Below are positions 22,861-34,620 of a stretch of DNA of 64,000 nt, piece by piece. Made by a program: the position numbers and the translations under genes. Position 1 is the first letter of the stretch; the number at the start of each line of letters is the position of its first letter. The notes under the pieces are model-generated. The model made no database searches. It saw only the letters and a list, made by a program, of their open reading frames with translations, and had not been told where the DNA came from. The DNA is from Drosophila persimilis (taxonomy: Eukaryota > Arthropoda > Insecta > Diptera > Drosophilidae): the NCBI RefSeq assembly GCF_003286085.1, contig NW_020825543.1, positions 1 to 64,000 of the forward strand. Direction: 5' to 3'.

Positions 22861-23640
22861 CTACTCCTGATTTTCTGGCTCATTTTCTGGATCTTTAAAT
22901 TGCTCGCTATCCATTTCGGGTTCAGCGTTCTGGTTTTGTTGAACCTCAATTGATGCTATGTCATTGGAACATGATGCATCTAGTTTGCCCCCTTCAGGTT
23001 CTACAAAAATGACATCCCTACTCTCTACGAGTTTCCTGGTTTCTTTACTGACCAAACGGTATGCTTTGGCCGTATCCGAGTAGCCCACCATTATATACTC
23101 TAAGCCTATCTGTGCGAACTTTGATTTCTTTGTTTTATCTAGAGCTATCGCTACTGAGCCAAAAACTCTTAAATGCGATACCACTGGCTTTCGACCTGTC
23201 CATATTTCAAAAGGTGTCACCCCGCTCAAGCAGCTGCTTGCCACTCTATTTCGCAAATACGTGGCAGTTCGAATCGCTTCTGCCCAATAGCATTCACTCA
23301 ACCCAGCATGCAGCAGCATACTTCTTGCCATTTCTACCAATGTTCTGTTGGCCCTTTCTGCAACTCCGTTTTGTTGAGGTGTATATGGCACTGTTAAGTT
23401 TCGCTTTATTCCATTTTGGTTTAGGTAATTGTCAAAAACGCTTGATATGTATTCTCGGCCATTGTCGCTTTGTAAAACCTTGACTTTTCTCCCAGTTTGG
23501 CACTCAACTTGACTCTTAAATTCTTTAAAAGCCTCGAAAACCTGATCTTTGGTTTTTAGGAAACTTACTGATACATATCTTGAACAATCATCAATAAATG
23601 TGGCGAAATATCGATTGCCTCCCATTGACTGCTTTTGGAC
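22861..23640 (-). pseudogene. Ty1/copia element integrase core and C-terminal part
   Basis: It encodes GGNRYFATFIDDCSRY, LQSDNGREYIS (catalytic Asp), PQQNGVAERANRTLVEMARS (catalytic Glu), YWAEAIRTATYLRNR and a GKPGRP-rich region beyond. It is frameshifted against the upstream Gag/protease frame near 23630 (CGPKAV then SMGGNRYF). It ends at a TAG near 22861, after which the same frame continues into reverse transcriptase. The shift and the stop could be true mutations or single-base consensus errors. Confidence 0.85.
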
Positions 23641-25096
23641 CGCATACATCAGTATGTATTAAGTCTAGAACGCCCTTTGACCTGTTTGTGCTCGATTGAA
23701 ATGGTTGCACGCAAATTTTACTTTTTGCGCATGTTGCACACACTTGTTTTGGCTTGTATATGCCCTTGAGACCTATTACCATCTCCTTGTTAACCATTTC
23801 CTTTAATGCGTCAAAATGTACATGTCCGAACCTATTGTGCCATTTGAATGCATCTGCCTCAACATTTACAATGTTCATACACTTTTCCTGATTGTCCTGA
23901 ACCATAAACAATCCATTTTCCAGATGTGCCTTTATAACTATTTTTCCGTTTTCAAAAATCATCGCTTGATTTTTCTCAAACACAACTTTTTTTCCATGTT
24001 TTAATAGTTTTGTGACCGATATAAAATTGTACTGCAAATCTGGTACCAAGATAACATTTTCCATCGTAACGGATCTATCACCGAACTTTACTTGAACAGT
24101 TCCATGCCCTTCAGCAATAAGTGATTTACCGCCGGCTAAAAATAGTTTTTGATTATCTTCCGTGAACGACACAAAGCGTTCCTTGTCACAACATAGATGC
24201 GCCGTTGCGCCACTGTCTATGCACCATGCATTTAACATCTGGTCATTCGGCTTAGCTAAACTTAGGATTGGTACATATTTTTCTGGTTCCACTTTGTCAT
24301 ATTCGGTTACGTAAAGCATTGTACCCAATCTTTCCCCGCTTTTACTGTTTGCGCCCTTGTTGTTTGCTTCTTCCTGCTTGCTTTTAGCACGGCATTCCGA
24401 TTTAAAATGGCCTTCCTTTCCGCACTTAAAACACTTTTTGCCCTTCTTAAAGTTTTTCTTAAAATTGTTGTTGTCATAACTGACGTGTAGTTCCGCGCTA
24501 CTTGTAATTTCCTTGCTAATGCTATCTTCCTGCCTATTCGCTTCTTCAGAAATTTTTATTTTTAGCATGCTCAAGCTCGGCAAATCATCTCGCGTCTCAA
24601 TCGCAACAACAAAACTTTCATACGATTTAGGCAAACCATTTAGCAACACAACTGATAAGATCTTTTCATCAACCTTTATGTTGACCTCTGCTAAAGCCTC
24701 GTGTACCACCTGGAATTTCCGCAAATATTCCTGTGCACTTATACCATCCGACATTTTTAACGTCAACAATTGTTTAATTAAAAACACTACCCTTGCTGGT
24801 CCGCTTGGCCTGTGAATTTTATTTAGCTTTTGCCATGCCTGTGACGACGATACACAATTTTTAATATTGTTTAGTTGGGTCGATTTAACACAAAGTAAAA
24901 TTGACGCCAACGCCTTTTGATCCTTTAGTTCAAAAGCTGCACGTTGCTCACTTGTTGCACTTTCACTAAGCTCAATTTTACCACTGACGATTGGCCACAA
25001 ATCATTTTGTATGAGAACACTTCTCATCAAAACTTCCCATGTGCTATAATTGTTTTCGTCCAGTTTCTCAATATTGAAATTCATATTTCCACTCAT
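23600..25096 (-). CDS. Ty1/copia element Gag-protease-integrase N-terminus
   Basis: ATG at 25096 opens a frame of about 500 codons. Gag (residues about 1-200) carries LDENNYSTWEVLMRSVL and the UBN2-like SQAWQKLNKIH and LNGLPKSYESF blocks. A CCHC knuckle, CFKCGKEGHFKSEC, lies at about 24392-24433. The protease motif IDSGATAH is at 24209-24217. An integrase zinc module (WHNRFGHVHFDAL, CATCAKSKI) and LIHTDVCGP follow. The frame breaks near 23630. No signal peptide or membrane segment is expected or seen. Confidence 0.88.
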
Positions 25097-25638
25097 TTTT
25101 TATACTTATTGTCCCACAGTGCAAAATTTGTAACTGTCGATCGTCTCATGCACAAAGCAACTACGACGACAATACTGTTGTCCGTGTCTTTCTTTTGTTT
25201 TTTTTTCGTTTTCTTTTAAGTATCCCCCCGAGTTGCTATTTACACACACACACTCGCGATTTTCTATGCCTTGGTATACACACTTTTGGGTATACACACT
25301 CGCCGTTTTGTGCGGCTTGGCATACGCACTTTTTGGTATACACACTTGAGTCTCCGTTCGCTTTTGTGTTTCTTGATCCGTTGGGACTGCTTTATTTTGG
25401 ACTTTAAACCACGGCAACGGTCCGATTCGCTGCAAAATTCGAATCAAAAAACACAATGCGAATCTCCGTTGAATTTGTTCAACTTGTTCTTTTGCCTTTC
25501 TATGTACACACATAACCCCAATGAGTCTATGCCATTTTTTTAGCACTGCTTTTCACTAAGCACCAAACAATGTTTATTGTTTCTCACTGTTTCTGTTTTA
25601 TACTGTTTCTGGGTGAATTGGTGTCTGGGCCCATAACC
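25097..25638 (-). promoter_or_regulatory. Leader and primer-binding site of the Ty1/copia element
   Basis: A 542-bp untranslated leader on the minus strand. The bases next to the 5' LTR (25621-25638) read GGTTATGGGCCCAGACAC on the element strand. That matches the copia/1731 type of primer site, which pairs with an internal part of initiator tRNA-Met. The leader has several repeated 'tatacacactt' blocks near 25270-25345. Confidence 0.82.
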
Positions 25639-25842
25639 TGTTAAAGTTATTTTATTTGTAAGACAGCAGAATATCAGTATACAGAATTATATGTGCTTCC
25701 GAGTAACATACGCAAGAGAGAGACACCGAAAAGGGAACATCGATATACAGAACATCGATATGAGAACATCGATATGCAGCAGGGCACATGCGCAGTGTTG
25801 TTACAGATCAATATCTAATTATCGTGGTGGTCACTTTGAACA
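25639..25842 (-). repeat. 5' LTR of the Ty1/copia element
   Basis: 204 bp, matching 20896-21099 apart from one base seen near 25829. The target duplication GAGTT follows at 25843-25847. Confidence 0.9.
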
Positions 25843-26940
25843 GAGTTAAATGCCCATGAAATTAATAACACCTGGACAATTATAAAGAAGCCAGAAAACA
25901 AAAATATTGTAGACAGTAGATGGGTATTTTCCATTAAATATAATGAACTAGGAGTCCCAATAAAATACAAAGCTAGACTGGTTGCAAGAGGATTTACTGA
26001 AAAGTACCAAGTAGACTATGAAGAAACATTTGCTCCCGTTGCTAGAATTGCCAGTTTTAGGTTCGTACTATCATTTGAAAGTCCATCAGATGGATGTTAA
26101 AACAGCTTTCCTCAATGGTACATTAAGTGAGGAGATATATATGCGGCCTCCTCAGGGCGTATTATGCGGCGCTGGGCATGTATGTAAACTGAACAAAGCC
26201 ATTTATGGGCTCAAACAAGCAGCTAGATGCTGGTTTCAAGTATTTGAGCAAGCATTGAAAGAATTCGATTTTGTAAACTCTCCCGTGGATCGTTGCATAT
26301 ATATTCTTGATAGAGGTGACATAAAGAAAAACATATATGTATTATTATAAGTTGATGATGTAGTAATAGCGACAAGGGATATGGATAGAATGAATAATTT
26401 CAAAAATTATTTAAGCGAAAGATTTAGAATGACTGACTTAAATGAGATAAAACATTTTATCGGTATCAGAGTAGAAATGTTTGAAGACAAAATATATTTG
26501 AGTCAAGCTGCATATGTAAAAAGAATTTTAAATAAATTTAACATGGATAGTTGCAATTCAGTCAGTACTCCATTACTAAATAAATTAAATTATGAGTTAC
26601 TTAACTCAGATGAAGACTGCAATGCTCCATGTCGTAACCTTATTGGCTGTTTAATGTACATAATGCTGTGTACACGACCAGATTTAGCTACCGCTGTAAA
26701 TATCTTGAGTAGATATAGTAGCAAGAACAATGCTGAGTTATGGCAATGTTTAAAAAGGGTTATTAGATATTAAAAGGGAACTATTGATATGAAGCTTATA
26801 TTTAAAAAGAATACATCATTTGAAAATACATTAGTTGGCTATGTAGACTCCGATTGGGGTAGTAATGAGATTGATAGAAAAAGTACAACGGGTTATTTGT
26901 TTAAAATGTTCGATTCCAATTTAATTTGTTGGAATACAAA
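25843..26940 (+). pseudogene. copia reverse transcriptase-RNase H, middle part of a split copy
   Basis: It continues from 20895 and encodes [19 protein letters not shown] and [15 protein letters not shown], then the shared frameshift at [27 protein letters not shown] is followed by a TAA where the Tyr of YVDD should be (near 26348). Next come DLNEIKHFIGI and MLCTRPDL, then a stop at RY/KGTIDM (near 26771), and GYVDSDWG. HINE D7 interrupts RNase H at CWNTK. Confidence 0.87.
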
Positions 26941-28055
26941 ACGAGGGGGAACGTTGTGAGTTGCTGCGGACACCGCAACTCTAAGGTTATACCCGATACT
27001 AAGTCAGTATGGCTCTCCTCCGGCAGACGCCGCTAATATTTAACGACACGACAAAGAGTGCGTGCGAGAGAGACAGAAAATCAGTCTGAGCGTGACGTCG
27101 GGCGCTGCGTAGCCACTGCAAATTGATTTGTTCCTTTTGGCTAAAAAAATGGTCTGATCTGATCCAGATTCAGCAATCTAATAGATATGGTCATTATCTA
27201 TGATTCTGCGTTTTTAGTTTTCTCAAATCTGCAATATTGTGGATGCAACAGATTTTCGTCCTTTGTGGGGGCGGATGGGGGTGGGGCGAAATTCTGAGAT
27301 ATACGTTTTATAGTGACATCTTAAAGGACTGTGTGCACCAAATTTGGTTACTCTAGCCTTAATAGTCTCTGAGATTTGTGGTTGCCTCAGATTTTCGTCC
27401 TTTGCGGGGGCGGAAGGGGGTGTGGCGAAATTTGGACAGGAAACGGTCAAGGTCCGATATCACAGGATAGTGGATACCAAATTTGGTTGCTCTGGCTTTT
27501 ATAGGTTCTGAGATCCTTGAACTCATATTTTGCAATTGGCAAAACCGACCATGAAACCTGTGTGTTAGAGTGAGACAGAGCGAGAAAGAGTGAAATTGTT
27601 TTCGTGATTCTGGCTATAATAATTATACGATCTGGTTCAGATTTTGCACTCTAGAAGATATAGTCATCTTCTACGATTCTGCGTTTTTAGTTTTCTCGTA
27701 TCGTCGAAATTGTGGATGCCACAGATTTTCGCCCTTTGTGGGGGCGGAAGTGGGCGGGGCAAAGTTTTGAAATATTTTTGGAGCAGTGACATATCACAGA
27801 AGTCTGGATCCAAAACATCGTTGCTCTAGCTCTTATAGTCTTTGAGCATTAGGCGCTGAAGGGGACGGACAGACGGACAGACGGACAGACGGACGGACGG
27901 ACAGACAGACAGGGCTCAATCGACTCGGCTATTGATGCTGATCAAGAATATATATACTTTATAGGGTCGGAAACGATTCCTTCTGGACGTTACACACATC
28001 CACTTTTACCACAAATCTAATATATCCCCAATACTCATTTTGAGTATCGGGTATA
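26941..28055 (-). mobile_element. HINE D7, full length, reverse orientation, subfamily B
   Basis: A clean insertion in copia RNase H between 'ggaatacaa' and 'aaagacagaattc', with both termini present. Like D4, it keeps the internal segment missing from D2, D11 and D15. One extra TA/CC is seen near its 5' terminus (28021-28030). Confidence 0.9.
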
Positions 28056-28129
28056 AAAAAGACAGAATTCAGTGGCAGCTTCATCAACTGAAGCTGAATA
28101 TATGGCCCTATTTGAAGCTGTAAGAGAAG
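28056..28129 (+). pseudogene. copia RNase H sliver between D7 and BEL family 1
   Basis: 74 bp encode QNSVAASSTEAEYMALFEAVRE, which includes the catalytic Glu region of RNase H. It ends with AGAAG (28125-28129), the left target duplication of the BEL element. Confidence 0.88.
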
Positions 28130-28448
28130 TGTACGAGCTAAGTCCCTCCAACAGTTTTCCAGTGGAATCCGTCTACACAATTCAGACCTTCCTTAATCCG
28201 CTCGATGTAGTTCCTTGCTCGTTCGTTTTATTTCGTATATATCTCTTAAATCTAGTGATCAGAATTCAGATCGTTTTGGCTCGATACTATTGATACTACC
28301 GATTGCGCTTCTTTATATGTACATAATGTAACGCGCCAACTTCAAATTAATTCACAATTTTAGTACTATTTACATATTAATTCAAATCTTCAAATTGTTA
28401 ACCTTTATAACGTAATTTAATCCTATATTCTATTAAGGGGCGTCAACA
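28130..28448 (-). repeat. 3' LTR of BEL/Pao family 1
   Basis: 319 bp, TG...CA. On the element strand it is preceded by the purine tract AGGTGGGGAGAA at 28449-28460. Confidence 0.92.
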
Positions 28449-28690
28449 TTCTCCCCACCTTGGAAGCTCCTTCCAACATTAAGTTCATCGGCATCTGTAG
28501 GCAGCGGGCAGAGCTTATGTACGTTGCGCTTAAATAATCCAGTCTTGGTCCTGAGTGTTACAACCCGAACTGCACCATCAGCTCCTGGGTGTAACTCTGC
28601 AACTCTTCCCAGCAGCCATTGTCCGGGCGGAGCGTTGTCTTCCGCAATAAGGACCAGTGTACCAAGTTGAATGTTGTTGGCTACAGGCTC
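28449..28690 (-). pseudogene. BEL/Pao family 1 integrase C-terminal tail, out of frame
   Basis: It encodes NIQLGTLVLIAEDNAPPGQWLLGRV and VVTLRTKTGLFKRNVHKLCPLP, the usual C-terminal (DUF5641-like) end of BEL/Pao integrase. It is in a different frame from the polyprotein, which ends prematurely at 28681 after QKRTKWSL. The frame runs through the polypurine tract to a stop just inside the LTR at 28433. A single small indel near 28690 separates the two parts. Confidence 0.85.
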
Positions 28691-31600
28691 CACTTTGTCC
28701 GCTTCTGCAGCAACGTCAAATATTCCGCCGACCAGCGGTGCCAGAACATGTGGTGTACCATTAGAATGCGTTTCCAATGGTTGCTCATGGACAGTTTCAA
28801 CAGTGCGTCGTCTACTGGTTCTACTAACGCGTTCAGGGGTCGGCCAACCAAGAAATGACCGGGAGTTAGCGCCTCGAAGTCATTCGGGTCCGATGACAAG
28901 GGATGCAGAGGTCTAGAATTCATCACCGCTTCTACTTGTGTGATGGCAGTCGCAAGATCTTCGTAGTTAAGTGCTGTGCTGTTGGTGCATTTCACCAGCA
29001 GCTGTTTGGCCACCTTCACGGCGCTCTCCCATAATCCTCCAAAGTGAGGGGAGCGTGGGGGGATGAAGTGAAACCTGACTCCTCGCTGGCTGCATTCGTC
29101 GTCAATGAGCTTCTGACTTGGCGAGTCGAAAGCTCTGTTGAGCTCTCGTGACGCACCTACAAAATTGGTGGCGTTGTCGCAATATAGGTCAGAGCTCAAT
29201 CCACGTCTTGCAAAGAACCGTTTTAACGCCGCGATGAACGCATTTGAGCTTAAGTCCGACACGATCTCTATATGGCAGGCCTTTGTTGCAAAGCATACAA
29301 ATGTGCACAGATACACCTTTACTGGGCGTTTTCCTCGCATGTGAAAGTGCATCCATATTGGTCCAGCAAAGTCCAGTCCAGCGCGCTCGAAGGGGTAGAT
29401 ATTGCCTCGCACTCGGTTAGCTGGCAGCGCTCCCATCAGCTGTGTTGCAGCGAGCGGCCGACGACGAAAGCATGGTATGCAGCCACGGATCACCCTGCGG
29501 GCAAGTTTCCTGCAATTGATTACCCAATATCTCTGTCGCAAAAAGGCACATAGCGATTGTGCCCCGGCATGTAAATTCTTTCGATGTGTGAGTTCAACAA
29601 GCGCCTCTACCACTTTATGGTTGCTCGGCATTAAGATGGGATGCCTTGTGTCAAATGGCAATTCGGCATTGGACAACCTTCCGCCGACTCGAATAATAGC
29701 TATTCCCTCTTCCTCTTGTAAAAACGGGCTTAAACTCTGAATTCTCGCTGATTTGATCACCTTTCCCTCTTTAAGCTTAATGAATTCCTCATGCAAGCTC
29801 AACTGCTGCACATTATACACAATATAGCGCAATCCGCCCTCCATTTCAGCTGCAGTAAGGTTGCCTGTTTCATTTGAGTTTGATCTCAACGATATTCTAC
29901 GCCAGCGAAAAATATAGCTAAAAACTCGCTGCAATTTGAGGAAATCATTTGCAAATTTGCATCTCCCCACGACATCTAACTTCTCATTACTTTCTACCTT
30001 TCCAACTGTCAGCGAGAACTTACATTTCCTCTCCTCTGGAACTGTTTGTATTTCCTCACTCCAATTAAATTTGGTCCAGTCATCTGCTGCGTCCATTAAA
30101 AATTCTGGACCGTTCCACCACATCGTTGACTGGCTCAATTCGTTTACCAATAATCCCCTAGATACAATATCTGCAGGGTTTGATTTGGTGTCGACCTTGA
30201 ACCAATCCTGTACCTGTGTGAGCTCTTGTATTTGAGCCACCCTATTGGCAACGACGGTGGTCCATCGACTAGCATGTGACGACAGCCAATTTAACACAAT
30301 TGTGGAGTCCGTGAAATAGTTAACCTTCTCTACTGGTATGTGAAGACAGGCGCATACCTTTGCCATTAGCTTGGCCACTAACAATGCCCCTTGTAACTCT
30401 AAGCGTGGCAATGATGTTACCCTAACTGGGGCTACTTTGGACTTGGCCGTTACCAGTCGCACCGAAATTCCTCCCCCTTCATCCCTAACACGAGCATAAA
30501 TTACGCCGCCGTAAGCTCTGTTGGATGCATCAGAGAAGCCAAACAGTTGCAAAGTGCATGGGTCGGCCGTAATTGGGATTGAGGATCGCGGAATTGAAAT
30601 TTTGTCAATTAGTTTCATTTCTTCTCTATATCGAAGCCATTGAGTTGCGTAGCTTGCTGGTAACTCCTCGTCCCAATCCTGCTTTAGAAGCCAAAGTTCC
30701 TGAACAAAGATCTTGCCCAAGATCAGCAAGGGACTCAAGAACCCTAACGGATCAAACACCTGAGCCAATTCGGACAGCACTGATCGCTTCGTGGCGATTG
30801 CGGAGACCTTTATGTTAAAGCAAAATTGGAATTTGTCCTCTAGACTTGACCAATATATCCCCAAAGTTTTAGCTGCGTCCTCTGTTTTTAGCATCAGGGG
30901 CTCTACGCTGGTGTTGTTGTCCATTCCTTGATAATTGCTGCGCCATTTGTGCAGCTCGAACTTTCCTAGCCCTAATAATTCGGTCACTTGTTCTTTCAAC
31001 TTTGTTAGTTCCTCTTTTGATTCGGCTCCACACAGCATATCATCCATATAGAAACTTCGCTTTACTGCCTCTCTAGCTAACGGAAACTTTTCCGCGTACC
31101 TATCGACCAAGTAATAGAGGCAACGTACTGCCAGGAACGGCGCCGAATTTGTTCCATAAGTGACCGTGTTTAGGCGTAGCACCTGGATAGGATCCGAAAC
31201 GTTGCATCGCCATAGAATGCATTGATAGTTTCTATGTGGTTCCGCAACCAATATTTGACGGTACATTTTCTTTATGTCGGCCGTAAGGGCGTATCTATAG
31301 AAACGGAACCTGGTCAAAGTCTCGAACAGATCTGGCTGCAACGTTGGACCAACCAAAGTTGCGTCGTTCAGTGACCTGCCGTTGCTAGATCTACATGAGG
31401 CATCAAATACGACCCGTAACTTGGTCGTCAAACTCTCTGGGCGAATAACCGGATGATGTGGCATGAAGTATTCGACCTTTTCTTGTCCGGCGGGCTCTAT
31501 TGCCGTTAAATGCCCTAACTGGCGATATTCTTCAATAAATTGAACATATTGTTCCTTCAGCGCTTGGCTACGATTTAACCTCTTCTCTAAATTCAAGAAC

Positions 31601-33190
31601 CTGGTAAGTGCGATTTGATAAGTTTCGCCTAACTCAACTTTAGGATTCTTAAAGGGCAGAGCTACCACTAAATGTCCTGAGGCCTCCTGCTTAACATGCG
31701 TCACAAAACAATCTTCGCACTGTTTTTCTTCCTCAGTGAACTTATCTACTGTTTCAGGGACTTCTTCACACTTCCAAAACCTTTGTACGAGCTCTTGCAG
31801 CTGATCATTTTTTGACCCCTTTCGTTCAATGTCAGTTGCTAACAGTGCAACTTCAGAAGATTTCGTGAATTCACCTACGACGACCCAGCATAACAGAGAC
31901 TTTTGAAGCCTTGGAAGGTGTGCTCCTAGTTTAATTTGCCCTGCTACAATTAGCTTGAAAAACAATGTGACTCCAACTAGCATGTCAATATCTTCCCCGG
32001 ACTGAAATGTAGGGTCGGCCAGCGTAACTCCCTTGGGTGGAACCCACTCCGAACAAATTCCTGAGCTTGTTGGGTTATACTGAGTTATTTCCTTCAGCAC
32101 ACAGAAGTCCTCGGTAGCCATATATCTGGTGACTCTAGATTTAAAAGTCGCTTGCACCTCTCCCATAACTTGAGATGTTGCATTTCCAATACCACTGAGT
32201 TGTATGACTGAGTCGCGCATTTCTAGGCCCAGGGCCGAGACTATCCTAGCCGTCAGAAAATTTAATTGACTACCGGAATCTAACACGCACCTGCAATTGC
32301 GATATCCTCCGTCTATAGCTTTGATGTGAACTACAGCGGTCGCAAGAAAGTTGGTGGATGATCTAGACAATAGGGAGCTATGCAGTGACTTTGGCTCTTG
32401 CAACTCCTGCCCTTTGAGCCCCGGCTCCTTGGCAACAATAGGTATCTCTCGATGCAGAAGTTCATGATGCGGCTTGCTGCAAATCCTACAACGCGGACCA
32501 TTACAGTTTCTAGTTGTATGTCGCTTGCTAAAACAAATCAGGCACAGCGAATGCTTCTTCGCCTCATGGTAACGTTGTACTGGTGATAGTTCGTTAAACC
32601 TTTGACACCCTTTCAATCCATGGGTCCCAGGACAAACGTAGCAGCCATTGCTGCCTATTGTTGCAGCTAAGGTCGCATTTTTCATCTCACCTTTACCACT
32701 GGGTCGGGCTCCATTGCCTCGCCGAACTTCCCTATTTGCCATATTGACTCCTCTGTTTATCAGAAACTGCGATAACAATGACCACGACGGTAACTTTTGG
32801 CAATCCCACTCAACTTCCCACCTATCCATTGTATCTTCATCAAGCTTTGTGCGAATCAGATGGAAAATTACTGCATCCAGAATCTCCTTATCGTCGCTTA
32901 ATGAGTTGAGTGCTACTAATTGGGCATTTACATTGTCTACCAGCACTCTCAGTCCCTCTGAGTCGGGTCTCTTTAGCCGCCTTAAGTTGAATAGCTCCTG
33001 TACATGTGATTGCAGAATAATTGCCTTATTTTCATAGCGATCTTTCAATAATCGTAGTGCCTTGCGATAATTAGGCCCTGTTAATTCCAAACCCTCAATC
33101 GCACTTAACGGTCCAGCTCCTAACGCTGATCTCAAATGAATAAATTTAGACAACTCATCCAATTCAGAGATTCTATTAGAGTAGCAAAGG
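28681..33190 (-). CDS. BEL/Pao family 1 Gag-Pol (Gag C-term, protease, RT, RNase H, integrase)
   Basis: About 1500 codons are open in one frame. In order they encode a DUF1759-type Gag part (KYLR-like LSKFIHLRSAL, LFNLRRL), three cysteine knuckles (CYVCPGTHGLKGC, CLICFSKRHTTRNC, CRICSKPHHELLH), and an aspartic protease with DSGSQLNF at 32272-32280. Reverse transcriptase follows with LRVVFDASC and YMDDML (31039-31050). RNase H has GFSDASNRAYG, LPRLELQGA and FTDSTIVLNWL. Integrase has the HHCC region near LHAGAQSLCAFLRQRYW, then GLDFAGP, CDNATNFVGA and GGLWESAVK. The frame lacks its own start: an internal Met at 33210 follows the frameshift near 33180. Two indels separate it from a full polyprotein. 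Confidence 0.9.
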
Positions 33191-33605
33191 TGTTGTACCA
33201 GCTGGTCCATTCCGTAAACTTTCCAGCGAACTCAGGCAGCTTTAGCTTGGGAAGTCTCGATGAACGAGACACCTGTGTGCTATTTAGAAGATCACCTACA
33301 TTGGACTGCCGCCGTCCCCTATGTCCAAGACAGCTTAGTAACTTGGCCTTTAATTCGCAATAAACCTCCTCAGCTTCATAGCGGCTTTCATATTCGCTGG
33401 CGTCCTCGCTATCGTGTTCAATTTTAGCCTGAATGTTGCAGAACTGATTAAAGTTTGTCTCAATTAGACTTAACCTGGCTTCCAGTTCCGCAGCCGTCAT
33501 GGAGTCGCTATTTTTTTCGATATAGACCTTGTTACGGACAAAGGAATTCATTAACGCCGTTCGAGAAGTGAGCACCTCCGCATCTTTACCCTTTCTAGGT
33601 GCCAT
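33180..33605 (-). pseudogene. BEL/Pao family 1 Gag N-terminus
   Basis: The first in-frame ATG is at 33605 (MAPRKGKDAEVL...). An upstream GTG at 33611 is not needed as a start. It encodes a charged helical region (about 33320-33500) and RLPKLKLPEFAGKFTEWTSWYNTF, the start of the BEL/Pao DUF1759 module. Near 33180 the frame diverges and stops at 33132, while the module continues in the frame of the main polyprotein. Confidence 0.86.
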
Positions 33606-34301
33606 TTGCACTGACTATTTACACCGGTTTTACCCGTGACAATTTAACAATAAAAAATACTCAATATTGGCATGAGTAAGTAACCCGGTACCAAGTTTAG
33701 CCACTCTATTCAATAATCGGCTAACTTTAAATTCTCACTACACTGCCCAATTCAATAATTGATCAACAATTAACCACTGTGCGCCACTGTACCAAAATGT
33801 GTACTTGCGCCCCAACGAACCGGCAGGCAAAGAAGAAACGACTACAAAGTTAAATCAATGTCAAATAGCAATTAAGTGCCGGCTTGTAACTGCATATATA
33901 TGCAAGTATGTATGTGCCTTGCTTCAACGTACAGCAGTGCACGCAATAGGCTGTATGTGTGTATGCAGATACCTAAGCGCTCAAGCTAACTGTAATTGTA
34001 ATCTGCTTTCTACACGAGACCCCGCTTACAGAACAATTAAAGCGCAGAAGTCTCAAAGCCGCGACCACTTGACACTAACACAATTGTATTGTTTTAAGAT
34101 TATTCACACACATCGAATTGGAACTAAACATGCCTGCAAGAAATATTAGATGCTCAAAGCAGTTCACACTCACAATTCGATACCGAAGCCGCTGTCGCAC
34201 TCGCCGTCAGCCAGACTCAGGGTGAAATATTTATTGAGTTCCAGTCGTGAACTCCATCCGGTAATTGAACCTTCTCCAAAGGTCCCTGCTCGGGCGCCAA
34301 A
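33606..34301 (-). promoter_or_regulatory. Leader and primer-binding site of BEL/Pao family 1
   Basis: A 696-bp leader with no convincing coding sequence. Immediately inside the 5' LTR (about 34281-34301) the element strand reads TTGGCGCCCGAGCAGGGACC. From memory of tRNA 3' ends this fits a tRNA-Lys primer site with about one mismatch. Confidence 0.8.
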
Positions 34302-34620
34302 TGTACGAGCTAAGTCCCTCCAACAGTTTTCCAGTGGAATCCGTCTACACAATTCGGACCTTCCTTAATCCGCTCGATGTAGTTCCTTGCTCGTTCGTTT
34401 TATTTCGTATATATCTCTTAAATCTAGTGATCAGAATTCAGATCGTTTTGGCTCGATACTATTGATACTACCGATTGCGCTTCTTTATATGTACATAATG
34501 TAACGCGCCAACTTCAAATTAATTCACAATTTTAGTACTATTTACATATTAATTCAAATCTTCAAATTGTTAACCTTTATAACGTAATTTAATCCTATAT
34601 TCTATTAAGGGGCGTCAACA
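34302..34620 (-). repeat. 5' LTR of BEL/Pao family 1
   Basis: 319 bp, matching 28130-28448 with one difference noticed near 34356. AGAAG follows at 34621-34625. Confidence 0.92.

Larger units (their letters stand above)
20896..25842 (-). mobile_element. Ty1/copia-superfamily LTR retrotransposon (not the copia family), nearly complete
   Basis: A 4947-bp element on the minus strand with 204-bp LTRs that begin TGTTAAAG and end TTTGAACA on the plus strand. It has a 5-bp target duplication, a polypurine tract and a copia/1731-type primer site. The LTRs differ at one base that I noticed (gtggCgg versus gtggTgg), so the insertion is young. Coding capacity is complete except for one frameshift and one in-frame stop. 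Its domain order, with integrase before reverse transcriptase, is that of Ty1/copia. I do not assign a family name; a 1731-like lineage is possible. Confidence 0.93.
28130..34620 (-). mobile_element. BEL/Pao family 1 LTR retrotransposon, nearly complete, nested in copia
   Basis: A 6491-bp minus-strand element with 319-bp LTRs (TGTACGAGC...GCGTCAACA). The target duplication AGAAG lies at 28125-28129 and 34621-34625, and both primer site and polypurine tract are visible. The LTRs differ at one base that I noticed (attcAgacc versus attcGgacc), so insertion is very recent. The coding region is a single Gag-Pol as in other BEL/Pao elements, broken by two frameshifts near 33180 and 28690. Confidence 0.95.

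Noticed and set aside
25105-25546. Possible small gene in the Ty1/copia leader (146-codon frame)
   Set aside because: It is low-complexity, with repeated tatacacact blocks. It overlaps the leader and primer site and has no recognisable domain.
33132-33210. Programmed ribosomal frameshift between Gag and Pol in BEL family 1
   Set aside because: The break falls inside the conserved DUF1759 module of Gag, not at a Gag-Pol boundary. I see no clear slippery heptamer, and family 2 encodes the same region in one frame. A mutation or sequence error is simpler.
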